Assembly: GCA_024244665.1 (NCBI GenBank)
Contig: JAAEOI010000654.1
Span: forward strand, 1 to 64,000
DNA: 64,000 nt
Direction: 5' to 3'
DNA from: Bacteroidota bacterium
GTDB taxonomy: Bacteria; Bacteroidota; Bacteroidia; Bacteroidales; GCA-2748055
Shown: one piece after another, positions 55,369 to 62,809 of the stretch
How positions within the stretch are numbered: position 1 is the first letter of the stretch
Layout: every line of letters begins with the position of its first letter
Notes under the pieces: model-generated
Databases searched by the model: none
Seen by the model: the letters and a program-made list of their open reading frames with translations, nothing else
Told to the model about the DNA's origin: nothing
Made by a program: the position numbers and the translations under genes

Positions 55369-56270
55369 TATTCTACTCTTTCTGCAATTCTCAGTTTTGC
55401 ACTTCTGGCCCTGTTGTTCTCCTCCAGCTCCTCCGGGCCCGGGGTAATCACACTGCGGTTAACCAGCTTCCAGGGGGTCTGGGGCCGGCCATAAAAGTCT
55501 TTGGCTATCTCACCCTCAAGGTTCCCCGAACGCATAAAGTTCTTCACCAGTCGATCCTCAATTGAGTGGTAGGTGATCACCACCAGCCTGCCATCCGGCC
55601 CCAGCACATCGGTGGTCTGAAGCAGCATCTCTTTCAATGCATCCATCTCGGCATTTACTTCGATCCGAAGCGCCTGGTATACCTTTGCCAGGAACTTACT
55701 TGGTTTCCCCCGCGGGATATACTTTTTAAGCGCCTCCTCCAGGTCTACCGTGGAAGACAACGGCCGCTCCTTCCGTGCAAGATCCACCGCAGCAGCCAGT
55801 GCCCTGCCATTGCTAAGCTCCCCCCAATTCCTGAAAACCACTGTCAGCTCTCTTACGGTATAAGAGTTTAATACCCGGGCCGCAGTGATTTTACCACGCA
55901 CATCCATGCGCATATCAAGACCTGCATCCGATTTAAATGAAAATCCCCTTTCAGGAATATCAATCTGGTGAGAAGAGATACCCAGGTCAGCCAATATTCC
56001 GTCTACCTTCTCAATGGCGTGGTATCTCAGGTAATTTCTTAAATATCTGAAGTTTGCCCCGACAAAGGTCACCCGCTTATCCTCCGGAACATTGGCAAGT
56101 GCGTCCTCATCCTGGTCGAAGGCTACAAGCCTTCCTTTTGTTTCCAACTTTTTTAGAACTTCGAGAGAGTGCCCCCCTCCACCAAAGGTCAGATCTACGT
56201 AAATGCCCCCTGGTCTGATATTCAATCCTTCTATGCTTTCATGCAACAGTGCGGGCCTGTGATAGCACAT
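55368..56270 (-). CDS. rsmH: 16S rRNA (cytosine-1402-N4)-methyltransferase
   Basis: RsmH (MraW) methylates N4 of C1402 in 16S rRNA with S-adenosylmethionine. 300 residues, with the opening MCYHRPALLHESIEGL, the SAM loop VDLTFGGGGHS (about 25-35), ILADLGISSHQ and the end RARSAKLRIAERV. It overlaps mraZ by one base. Confidence 0.96.
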   Translation of the reverse strand: MCYHRPALLHESIEGLNIRPGGIYVDLTFGGGGHSLEVLKKLETKGRLVAFDQDEDALANVPEDKRVTFVGANFRYLRNYLRYHAIEKVDGILADLGISSHQIDIPERGFSFKSDAGLDMRMDVRGKITAARVLNSYTVRELTVVFRNWGELSNGRALAAAVDLARKERPLSSTVDLEEALKKYIPRGKPSKFLAKVYQALRIEVNAEMDALKEMLLQTTDVLGPDGRLVVITYHSIEDRLVKNFMRSGNLEGEIAKDFYGRPQTPWKLVNRSVITPGPEELEENNRARSAKLRIAERVE

Positions 56271-56737
56271 TATGTATCCGGTTCGTCAAATGTTCCTCCT
56301 AAAATCTTCTCAGCCATGGCTGCAAATTCATCATCGACATCGCTCACACCAACATACTTCTCAGAAGCCCAGATCTCAATCTTCCCTGACTGTCCGGCCA
56401 TCACCACTTCTGCCCCGATCTCTGCATACTCCAGCAATCTTTTAGGAATCAGCATCCGGTTGTTGGCATCCAGGGAAACATCGGCTGTACCAGAAAAAAA
56501 CATCCTCAGAAAACGCGCATGCTCCTTGTTGTATGGATTGGTCCTGGCCCGGATGATCTTGTTCTGACGCTCCCACTCCTCCATGGGGTACATAATCAGG
56601 CATGGCTCAAACACATCCCGCTTCAGCACAAAACCGTCCTGGAGGGCCTCCCTGATCTGCTTTTTGAAAGCAGCAGGAAAGGAGAGCCTCCCTTTCGGGT
56701 CAAGTCTGACCGTATAGTCTCCGATGAATGTAATCAT
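56270..56737 (-). CDS. mraZ: transcriptional regulator MraZ
   Basis: A 155-residue AbrB-fold protein with two SpoVT/AbrB-like repeats (DYTVRLDPKGRLSFPAAFK at about 7-25 and ADVSLDANNRMLIPKRLLEYA at about 84-104). It binds direct repeats upstream of its own gene and represses the dcw cluster. First gene of the 13-gene cluster. A matching operator lies 31 bases upstream of its start. Confidence 0.95.
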   Translation of the reverse strand: MITFIGDYTVRLDPKGRLSFPAAFKKQIREALQDGFVLKRDVFEPCLIMYPMEEWERQNKIIRARTNPYNKEHARFLRMFFSGTADVSLDANNRMLIPKRLLEYAEIGAEVVMAGQSGKIEIWASEKYVGVSDVDDEFAAMAEKILGGTFDEPDT

Positions 56738-56768
56738 AGGGTTTCTGCGGGTTTAAGCGTAAAAATAG

Positions 56769-56815
56769 CACTTTTTAACCACTTTGCTCCATTTCACCCC
56801 ACTTTTTCCCACTTT
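56769..56815 (-). promoter_or_regulatory. MraZ operator: five 10-bp-spaced repeats
   Basis: Read on the minus strand the region is AGTGGGAAAA, AGTGGGGTGA, AATGGAGCAA, AGTGGTTAAA and AAGTGC, five copies of an (A)GTGG-type box in exact 10-bp register. MraZ operators known from other bacteria are TGGGN boxes at a 10-bp spacing, and the site lies just upstream of mraZ. I could not pick a clear TAnnTTTG promoter around it. Confidence 0.75.
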
Positions 56816-56855
56816 GTTAATAACTTCCAGACGAGGGTACCCGGGATTTTTTTAA

Positions 56856-56863
56856 TACTTTTG
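56856..56863 (+). promoter_or_regulatory. -7 element close to the start of the small gene
   Basis: TACTTTTG matches TAnnTTTG and ends eight bases before the ATG at 56872. It is divergent from the MraZ operator. No -33 TTG is visible. Confidence 0.4.
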
Positions 56864-56871
56864 TGGTTCAA

Positions 56872-57201
56872 ATGGACGAAGCAACGCACAAAAAGAATTT
56901 CAAACCCATCATCCTCTGTGACATGTTCATGGATAATATTCTCAGCCTTGGGAGATTGATTCCCATACATGTATCAGGCGGGTGCTCCGATTTCTTCTAC
57001 AACCTGTCAAATTTCAGAAAATTCCCGGGCATCAAAGCTAACCTGGAGATGTTCTTCCTCCCCAATGAAACTTATAAACACCGGAATAAGCATTTTTTTC
57101 TCCCTTTCGACAAACGATTCACTCCCATGGAGTGGGCACTGTTTGTGAAGGATCATGTATACATCATTGCTGAGGACCCGGAGAGAGTTCAGCTACATTA
57201 A
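56872..57201 (+). CDS. hypothetical protein, 109 residues
   Basis: A small soluble protein I do not recognise. It has no signal peptide or membrane helix; it is rich in Phe, Asn and His in the middle (CSDFFYNLSNFRKFPG, LPNETYKHRNKHFFLPF). The ATG at 56872 is chosen over a GTG at 56863 that overlaps the -7 element. It lies 17 bases upstream of the acyltransferase gene and probably shares its transcript, so a link to aminolipid synthesis is possible but unproven. Confidence 0.6.
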   Translation: MDEATHKKNFKPIILCDMFMDNILSLGRLIPIHVSGGCSDFFYNLSNFRKFPGIKANLEMFFLPNETYKHRNKHFFLPFDKRFTPMEWALFVKDHVYIIAEDPERVQLH

Positions 57202-57218
57202 AAAATAAGTCCACCATC

Positions 57219-58235
57219 ATGCCCATGAAGGATATCATACCTCCCGTGCCTCTTGAAGCCCTGAAAGATGAGCTTTCGCAGGAGAGGTTTATCAGGAAGA
57301 CCAACAAGGCTGGAAACAAGATCTACATTATTAATGCCGGCAACGCTCCCAATACCATGAGGGAGATAGGAAGGCTAAGGGAGCTCTCATTCCGCCATGC
57401 GGGGGGGGGGACCGGGCTGGAGTGCGACCTGGACGAATACGATACCGGGGAGGATTCCTACCAACAGCTGGTTGTCTGGGACCCGGAGGAACAGGCCATC
57501 CTGGGAGGCTACCGCTTCATCCTCTGCGACTCAAACAGATGTATAAAGGATGGGGAAATACGCCTGGCCACCTCCAAACTATTCAATTTTTCGGAACAGT
57601 TCCTCACCGAGTACGTTCCCCAAATGATCGAACTGGGTCGCTCTTTTGTACAACCCAAATACCAGTCGACCCAGCTGCGCCGCAAGGGTATATATGCACT
57701 TGACAATTTATGGGACGGACTGGGTACTCTGACGCTTGACTACCCTGAGAAAAAATTCATGTTCGGGAAGGTTACCATGTACCTCCACTACCACCAGATG
57801 GCCAGGGACATGATCCTCTTCTTCCTGAACAAACATTTCCCTGACACCGAGGAACTGGTCATTCCGAAAGAGTCTCTGAAGATGGCCACTGACAGGGCCA
57901 GGCTCACCGCAATTTTTACCGGTCAGGATTACTCGGAGGATTATAAGATCCTCTCCAAGGAGGTCAGGGCATGTGGCGAGAACATTCCCCCGCTGATCAA
58001 TGCCTACATGAATCTCTCACCATCCATGAGAACCTTTGGAACCGTATTGAACCGCGGGTTTGGGGATGTGGAGGAGACCGGAATCATGATCACACTGAAC
58101 GATCTCTATAAGGCAAAGATTGAACGACATGTAATGAACTACATGCCCAAGCAACTGATGAAGATTAAAAGCATCCGGAGGCGCGACTTGAAGCTGGAGC
58201 GACTAACAAGAAGATTTCACTTTAATAAAAAGTGA
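57219..58235 (+). CDS. GlsB/OlsB-like N-acyltransferase (GNAT, hemolysin-like)
   Basis: A 338-residue GNAT-fold protein of the hemolysin/OlsB group, which in Bacteroides (GlsB) attaches a 3-hydroxy fatty acid to the amine of glycine, the first step of glycine and serine-glycine lipids. Group motifs: IGRLRELSFR..GGGTG..CDLDEYD (about 52-76), LGGYRFILC, QMIELGRSFVQPKYQ and a C-terminal basic tail. The partner O-acyltransferase (GlsA) is not in the window. The GGG of the conserved motif is written by a run of ten G (57401-57410). Confidence 0.78.
   Translation: MPMKDIIPPVPLEALKDELSQERFIRKTNKAGNKIYIINAGNAPNTMREIGRLRELSFRHAGGGTGLECDLDEYDTGEDSYQQLVVWDPEEQAILGGYRFILCDSNRCIKDGEIRLATSKLFNFSEQFLTEYVPQMIELGRSFVQPKYQSTQLRRKGIYALDNLWDGLGTLTLDYPEKKFMFGKVTMYLHYHQMARDMILFFLNKHFPDTEELVIPKESLKMATDRARLTAIFTGQDYSEDYKILSKEVRACGENIPPLINAYMNLSPSMRTFGTVLNRGFGDVEETGIMITLNDLYKAKIERHVMNYMPKQLMKIKSIRRRDLKLERLTRRFHFNKK
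57401..57410 (+). repeat. G10 homopolymer inside the acyltransferase gene
   Basis: Ten consecutive G encode the end of an Ala codon and three Gly codons of the conserved GGGTG motif. The reading frame is intact with ten. Gain or loss of one base would truncate the protein after about a fifth of its length. Such tracts are prone to slippage. Confidence 0.85.
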
Positions 58236-58236
58236 C

Positions 58237-60138
58237 TTAATAGGCACGTGTATTTACCCCGTGTATGTAGTTCAGAAATGCATTACTGGCTACCTTATTC
58301 CCACCGGGCGTAGGGTAATCGCCGGTAAAATACCAGTCCCCTTTATCATCGGGAACCGCCTCATGCAGGTTCTCAATGCTCTGATAAACAATGTTGACTT
58401 CAGCCTTAACATCTGAATCGGTAAGCATCTCGGAAATCTTCAGGCTAATCTGTTCAGCGGTAAAGGGTTTGTATATATCCTTCACATAATTGACATACTC
58501 CTCTTTGGGAAGGTCTTTCTGCATGTTGCACTTCTTATACACCTCGTTGATCACATGCTCCATCTCGTTCTCTTTAAGCAACTCCATGGCCGCCTGGAAA
58601 GCAATGAAATCACCCAGCTTGGCCATGTCAATCCCGTAGCAGTCAGGATACCTGATCTGTGGCGAGGATGAAACCACAACTATCTTTACGGGATCGAGCC
58701 TGTCCAGGATCTTGATAATGCTCTGTTTCAGGGTAGTGCCCCTGACAATGCTGTCGTCAATAATCACCAGGGTGTCCTTTCCGCGGCGAAGCGATCCATA
58801 TGTAACATCGTACACATGGCTCACCATATCCTTGCGCCCCTTATCCTGGGAAATGAAGGTCCTCAGTTTCAGATCCTTAATTGCCACTTTTTCAATACGG
58901 GCGTGCTCGGTCATGATCTTCAGCACCTCCTCCTGATCGCAGCTTCCATTCAGTTTCTTCAGCTTCTCCCACTTTTGAAGAATTGTGTGGTCCTCCACCC
59001 CCTTCACCATCCCGTAAAAGGCTGACTCGGCTGTATTCGGGATGAAGGAGAAGACGGTATTATCCATATCATTATCGATGGCTTTAAGAATATCAGGAAC
59101 CAGTAGCTCACCCAGCTTTTTTCGCTCACGGTAGATCTCACGGTCCGAGCCCCTGGAAAAGTAGATCCTCTCGAACGAACAGGACTTCTTCTCCTCCTCT
59201 TTCCTGATTCGCTCCAGGGAGACCTCGCCATCCTTCTTTATCACCAGGGCATGTCCCGGCGGCAACTCTTTTACAGCGTCAAATTTCAAATTCATTGCAG
59301 TCTGGATCACCGGCCTCTCAGAGGTCACAATGACAATTTCTTCATCCTGGTAATAATAGGCAGGCCTGATGCCCCACGGATCGCGCATGGCAAACATATC
59401 ACCATGGCCCATCATGCCGGCAACCGTGTAGCCGCCGTCCCAGTATTTGCTGGCCTCTCCAAGAACTTTTCCCACATCAAGCATTGTTCCGATGCGATCA
59501 GTAATATCACGGTTGCTGTATCCAAGCGACTTCTGCTCATCAAACAGTTTCTGATTCTCAGTATCCAGGAAATGCCCCACTTTCTCCAGCATGGTAACAG
59601 TATCGGAATTTTCCTTGGGATACTGACCAAGTTCGACCAGTCTATTGAAGAGCTCATCCACATTGGTCAGGTTAAAATTCCCGGCCATCACCAGGTTTCG
59701 TGTCCTCCAGTTGTTCTGCCGCATGACAGGATGGAGGTTTTCGGCGGAGTTTGATCCAAAGGTGCCGTAACGAAGATGGCCCAGGTATGCTTCAGCCACA
59801 AAGGGCAGGTGCCTTTTTGCCCACTGGGGATCAATAAAAGCTTCCGGAGAATCTCTCTCGGCATCGGCATACTCCTTATAGATCCCCTTGAATATTTCAT
59901 TAATAGCCGAAGAACCATTCTCCCGCCGCCGGTTGAAATACTTCATGCCCGGCGGGGTATTCAGTTTCAGGCTCACCATTCCTGCCCCGTCCTGGCCCCT
60001 GTTCCTCTGCTTCTCCATCAGCAGGTACAACTTCTCCAAGCCGTATCTCCACGATCCATGGTTGAGCTGGTAATGCTCCAGGGGCTTCAGCAACCGCACC
60101 ATTGCAATACCGCATTTATGCTTGATTCCGTCGATCAT
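58237..60138 (-). CDS. long PurF-like amidophosphoribosyltransferase
   Basis: A 633-residue class II glutamine amidotransferase fused to a phosphoribosyltransferase, about 130 residues longer than standard PurF. Cys9 (KHKCGIAM) would become the N-terminal nucleophile after removal of an eight-residue propeptide. LGHLRYGTFG and RDPWGIRPA are normal, and the PRPP loop VIIDDSIVRGTT (about 470-481) is intact. The oxyanion motif, usually HNGNL, reads AGNFNL, and extra segments occur near 65-90 and 380-420. I recall the same form in Bacteroides paralogs. It may be the working PurF or a paralog with a different acceptor. Overlaps the SPOR-like gene by 4 bases. Confidence 0.82.
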   Translation of the reverse strand: MIDGIKHKCGIAMVRLLKPLEHYQLNHGSWRYGLEKLYLLMEKQRNRGQDGAGMVSLKLNTPPGMKYFNRRRENGSSAINEIFKGIYKEYADAERDSPEAFIDPQWAKRHLPFVAEAYLGHLRYGTFGSNSAENLHPVMRQNNWRTRNLVMAGNFNLTNVDELFNRLVELGQYPKENSDTVTMLEKVGHFLDTENQKLFDEQKSLGYSNRDITDRIGTMLDVGKVLGEASKYWDGGYTVAGMMGHGDMFAMRDPWGIRPAYYYQDEEIVIVTSERPVIQTAMNLKFDAVKELPPGHALVIKKDGEVSLERIRKEEEKKSCSFERIYFSRGSDREIYRERKKLGELLVPDILKAIDNDMDNTVFSFIPNTAESAFYGMVKGVEDHTILQKWEKLKKLNGSCDQEEVLKIMTEHARIEKVAIKDLKLRTFISQDKGRKDMVSHVYDVTYGSLRRGKDTLVIIDDSIVRGTTLKQSIIKILDRLDPVKIVVVSSSPQIRYPDCYGIDMAKLGDFIAFQAAMELLKENEMEHVINEVYKKCNMQKDLPKEEYVNYVKDIYKPFTAEQISLKISEMLTDSDVKAEVNIVYQSIENLHEAVPDDKGDWYFTGDYPTPGGNKVASNAFLNYIHGVNTRAY

Positions 60139-60572
60139 TGGATGTTAATATAAGCCTCCATGGGGAAGGAATTGGGAAATTTTCGATTAATCCTATCCTG
60201 CAGTTTTATTGCCTCACTTCGTGTCCTGCAGTCGCCTACATACACCTTAAAATAGACCCCATCATACCCGTCGTAGGCATCGATATCAGGAAAATTAGAG
60301 AGGAACCGGGCCCTGACACGCTGCTGCTGTTCCCTTGCTCCAATACCACTCTCGGAATAGATTCGTATCCGGTAACCAGGAACACCCTTTACCTTACTGC
60401 TCTGTATCAACAGCTTATAGTAGTTTGCCTCCAGCAGGGAGTCGGTTTCGATGCTTACCTGTCCCTCTGCGTTCTTCAGCTTTTCCAGCACATCCTCACC
60501 CGAACCTGATTGTCCCCACGAAATTGTGCCTGCATGGATTAAACAAATTATTAAAAGGAAAGAGAATTTCAT
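60135..60572 (-). CDS. SPOR-like secreted protein
   Basis: A 145-residue protein from the ATG at 60572, with a signal peptide ending near ISWGQ (21) and a C-terminal domain resembling SPOR (YRIRIYSESG, AREQQQRVRARFLSNFPD, YFKVYVGDCRTRSEAIKLQDRINRKFP). SPOR domains bind denuded peptidoglycan glycans. Coupling by a 4-base overlap to an amidophosphoribosyltransferase gene is odd for such a protein. A further ATG 30 bases upstream precedes a non-signal-like sequence and is less likely. Confidence 0.78.
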   Translation of the reverse strand: MKFSFLLIICLIHAGTISWGQSGSGEDVLEKLKNAEGQVSIETDSLLEANYYKLLIQSSKVKGVPGYRIRIYSESGIGAREQQQRVRARFLSNFPDIDAYDGYDGVYFKVYVGDCRTRSEAIKLQDRINRKFPNSFPMEAYINIQ

Positions 60573-60599
60573 GAGTAGTCTGCCCCTGTTTTTGCCCCA

Positions 60600-60607
60600 C
60601 AAAAATA
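60600..60607 (-). promoter_or_regulatory. -7 element of the SPOR-PurF-like pair
   Basis: Minus-strand TATTTTTG matches TAnnTTTG, 27 bases before the ATG at 60572. Confidence 0.4.
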
Positions 60608-60640
60608 ATCAAATTTGGATAAATTGATTACTTTCACTTC

Positions 60641-61321
60641 ATGCAGGTGAAAAAAGGTGGAGAAAGACGTCGTAACGAAGTGTTTACAGGGCTTATATTG
60701 ATCCTTGTGACCATCAGTTATATTACATCTTTGCTGCTGGATTTCAAATTTGTAAGCCCCTATGCCACCCTGCAGGAGGATCTGACCTATCTCGCCGAGC
60801 ACATCCGGAACCAGAAAATAAGTTCCATTGCCTGGCTGGGCACTGCTGTGGTTACTGCCCTGGCCATCCCCTTTTACATCACACTTTTCAGGAAAAAACT
60901 AAGATTGTTGTCCTACCTGAACGGCCTCCTGATGCTTGCCGCATCGACCGGTTTCCTTTTGATGTCACTGGTGGGGCTGGATCTTTTCCATGATATTTCG
61001 GGGATCGTGGATGAAAGCATAGCACAGAGCGGGGACGAGTTGAAGCTGCAACTGCTGAACCAGTTCAGGAAGGAACAGCTTTACAGGCTCATGGGGAGCA
61101 GCTGTGTGGGAATATGGGCCCTTGGGCTGAGCCTGACCAGATTCAGGATCCCCCGGTTCCCAATGGTTTCAACTATTCTCCTTATGATTTCGGGTCCCGC
61201 CCTTGTTTTCTTCAACTGGTATGATCCCGATCACATTGGCCGTACCGGAGCAATGGCCGGAATTATCATTGGCATAACAATATTCTGTGTGCGCCTGATC
61301 AATAAGGGGATCTTCGATTAG
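60641..61321 (+). CDS. multi-pass membrane protein of unknown function
   Basis: A 226-residue protein with about six hydrophobic segments (near 15-35, 63-82, 89-112, 150-165, 172-190 and 197-218). It recalls DUF4386-type membrane proteins, but I cannot confirm that. No catalytic motif is seen. It is divergent from the SPOR-like gene. Its TAG stop (61319-61321) overlaps the yebC stop on the other strand, sharing a TTAG. Confidence 0.7.
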   Translation: MQVKKGGERRRNEVFTGLILILVTISYITSLLLDFKFVSPYATLQEDLTYLAEHIRNQKISSIAWLGTAVVTALAIPFYITLFRKKLRLLSYLNGLLMLAASTGFLLMSLVGLDLFHDISGIVDESIAQSGDELKLQLLNQFRKEQLYRLMGSSCVGIWALGLSLTRFRIPRFPMVSTILLMISGPALVFFNWYDPDHIGRTGAMAGIIIGITIFCVRLINKGIFD

Positions 61322-62058
61322 TCCATCGCCTCGCTCACTTCGTCAGTGACCTCAAGGTTGTGTGATACTGCCTGAACATCATCATCGTCCTCGAACTCCT
61401 CAATGATCTTCATGATCTGAACAGATTGCTCAACAGTCAGCTCAATGTTATCGTTGGGAATGCGCTGGAGTTCAGCACTCTCGGGCTCAAGGCCCATCTC
61501 CTGAAGCTTTTTCTGCACGTTGTGAAACTCCTCCATGGGAGTTGTGATCATGAAGGTATCCTCTTCCAGTTCCACCTCTTCCACTCCTGCATCGATGATT
61601 TCCAGTTCAAATTCGTCGGGATCCATATCCCCTTTAGGAAGACTGATCACCCCTTTTCGCTCGAACATAAAGCCCAGGGATCCATTGGTTCCGAGGTTTC
61701 CGCCCCTCTTGTTAAAGATGGCACGAACGTTACTGACTGTGCGGTTGCGGTTATCGGTAAGAGAATCTACAATAACCCCGATCCCGTGAGGGAGCATTCC
61801 TTCGAAAGTGAGTTCCAGAAAGGAGGAGTTGTCCCTGTCGGCCTTGCTAATGGCCCTCTGGATGGTATCCTTGGGCATATTCAGCCCTTTGGCAGTCTGA
61901 ACTGCGGATCGAAGTCTCGGGTTGGCCTCAATCTCTGAACCGCCTGTACTGGCAGCAACGGTAATCTCCTTAATAAGCTTGGTGAATAGTTTTCCCCGCC
62001 TGGCATCGTTCGCACCCTTCTTGCGCTTGATGGTTGACCATTTACTGTGTCCTGACAT
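61318..62058 (-). CDS. yebC: YebC/PmpR-family protein
   Basis: A 246-residue protein with the family opening MSGHSKWSTIKRKKGANDARRGK and the conserved GLNMPKDTIQRAI (about 58-70) and YEGMLPHGIGVIVDSLTDNRNRT-like segment. Family members are described as DNA-binding regulators and, more recently, as translation factors that relieve stalling at proline runs. The typical C-terminus has an acidic extension here (EEFEDDDDVQ). Promoter with a perfect TAnnTTTG lies 20 bases upstream. Confidence 0.95.
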   Translation of the reverse strand: MSGHSKWSTIKRKKGANDARRGKLFTKLIKEITVAASTGGSEIEANPRLRSAVQTAKGLNMPKDTIQRAISKADRDNSSFLELTFEGMLPHGIGVIVDSLTDNRNRTVSNVRAIFNKRGGNLGTNGSLGFMFERKGVISLPKGDMDPDEFELEIIDAGVEEVELEEDTFMITTPMEEFHNVQKKLQEMGLEPESAELQRIPNDNIELTVEQSVQIMKIIEEFEDDDDVQAVSHNLEVTDEVSEAMD

Positions 62059-62077
62059 AGTATTGCATGATTTTCTA

Positions 62078-62085
62078 CAAAACTA
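62078..62085 (-). promoter_or_regulatory. -7 element of yebC
   Basis: Minus-strand TAGTTTTG matches TAnnTTTG, 19 bases before the ATG of yebC. The -33 region is T-rich without a clear TTG. Confidence 0.5.
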
Positions 62086-62112
62086 GCAAATTGCCGGCAA
62101 GCTGAAAAATGA

Positions 62113-62664
62113 TTAGCGACTGATTACCTGAACTCCCCCGAATACCACGTCAACTTTGATGTTAATGCTGGCCGAATCGGGTCTCCATGAGTCACTTTCA
62201 TACACCGTCGAACCAAATGCTGCCGTATTGCCATCGGGTAGCTCAGCTCCCGCAAAAACAGCATCGGCGGTGATCCTCACGGGTACATCACGGGGAATAA
62301 TAATCTGGGTTCCCCCGAAAACAGTACTGATCTTCGTGTGGAAACTCCCTTTACTCAGATCCACATCGGTGAAGTCGTATACCCCTTTTCCAAAAAGCAC
62401 CGTATACTCCTTATCCGGATCGGGATTATTATAGGTCCGTTCATTAAAAATCGTCTCCTCGGGATCAAAATGGCGGGCAGGTATGATGAACCGCCCGAAC
62501 AACACCTTGATTCCCAGCAGAACCAGGAAAATTCCAACCAATACCTTGAAGACCGGAAAATCGATCTGAAATACCACCTTTATGATCAGTGCAACACCCA
62601 GTAAGAGTAAAAAAGCACCCCAAAATATACCTGCTCCCATTTTCATATGATTTTTAGATTTCAT
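62113..62664 (-). CDS. LiaF-like membrane protein
   Basis: A 183-residue protein with two N-terminal helices (about 10-30 and 34-56) and a C-terminal beta-helix-like LiaF/YvqF domain in which short repeats such as VLFGKGVYDF, TVFGGTQIIIP and VVFGGVQVI recur. In Firmicutes LiaF restrains an envelope-stress kinase. Bacteroidota have many such proteins without a neighbouring kinase, as here. A near-consensus TATAATTG lies upstream at 62683-62690. Confidence 0.8.
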   Translation of the reverse strand: MKSKNHMKMGAGIFWGAFLLLLGVALIIKVVFQIDFPVFKVLVGIFLVLLGIKVLFGRFIIPARHFDPEETIFNERTYNNPDPDKEYTVLFGKGVYDFTDVDLSKGSFHTKISTVFGGTQIIIPRDVPVRITADAVFAGAELPDGNTAAFGSTVYESDSWRPDSASINIKVDVVFGGVQVISR

Positions 62665-62795
62665 TGCTTATTGTTTCTTCTGCAATTATAGGGAGAAAAC
62701 AACACCCCCGAAACAATTAATCGGCGAAGCGGGTTATTATGTCGGTAAATGGTCTCAATTTGACCTTAATTACTAAAAACTTCAGGTTCGTTTTT

Positions 62796-62803
62796 TAACT
62801 TTG
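62796..62803 (+). promoter_or_regulatory. -7 element next to the miaB start
   Basis: TAACTTTG matches TAnnTTTG and ends six bases before the GTG at 62810, which would give an almost leaderless mRNA. Confidence 0.5.
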
Positions 62804-62809
62804 CACACT

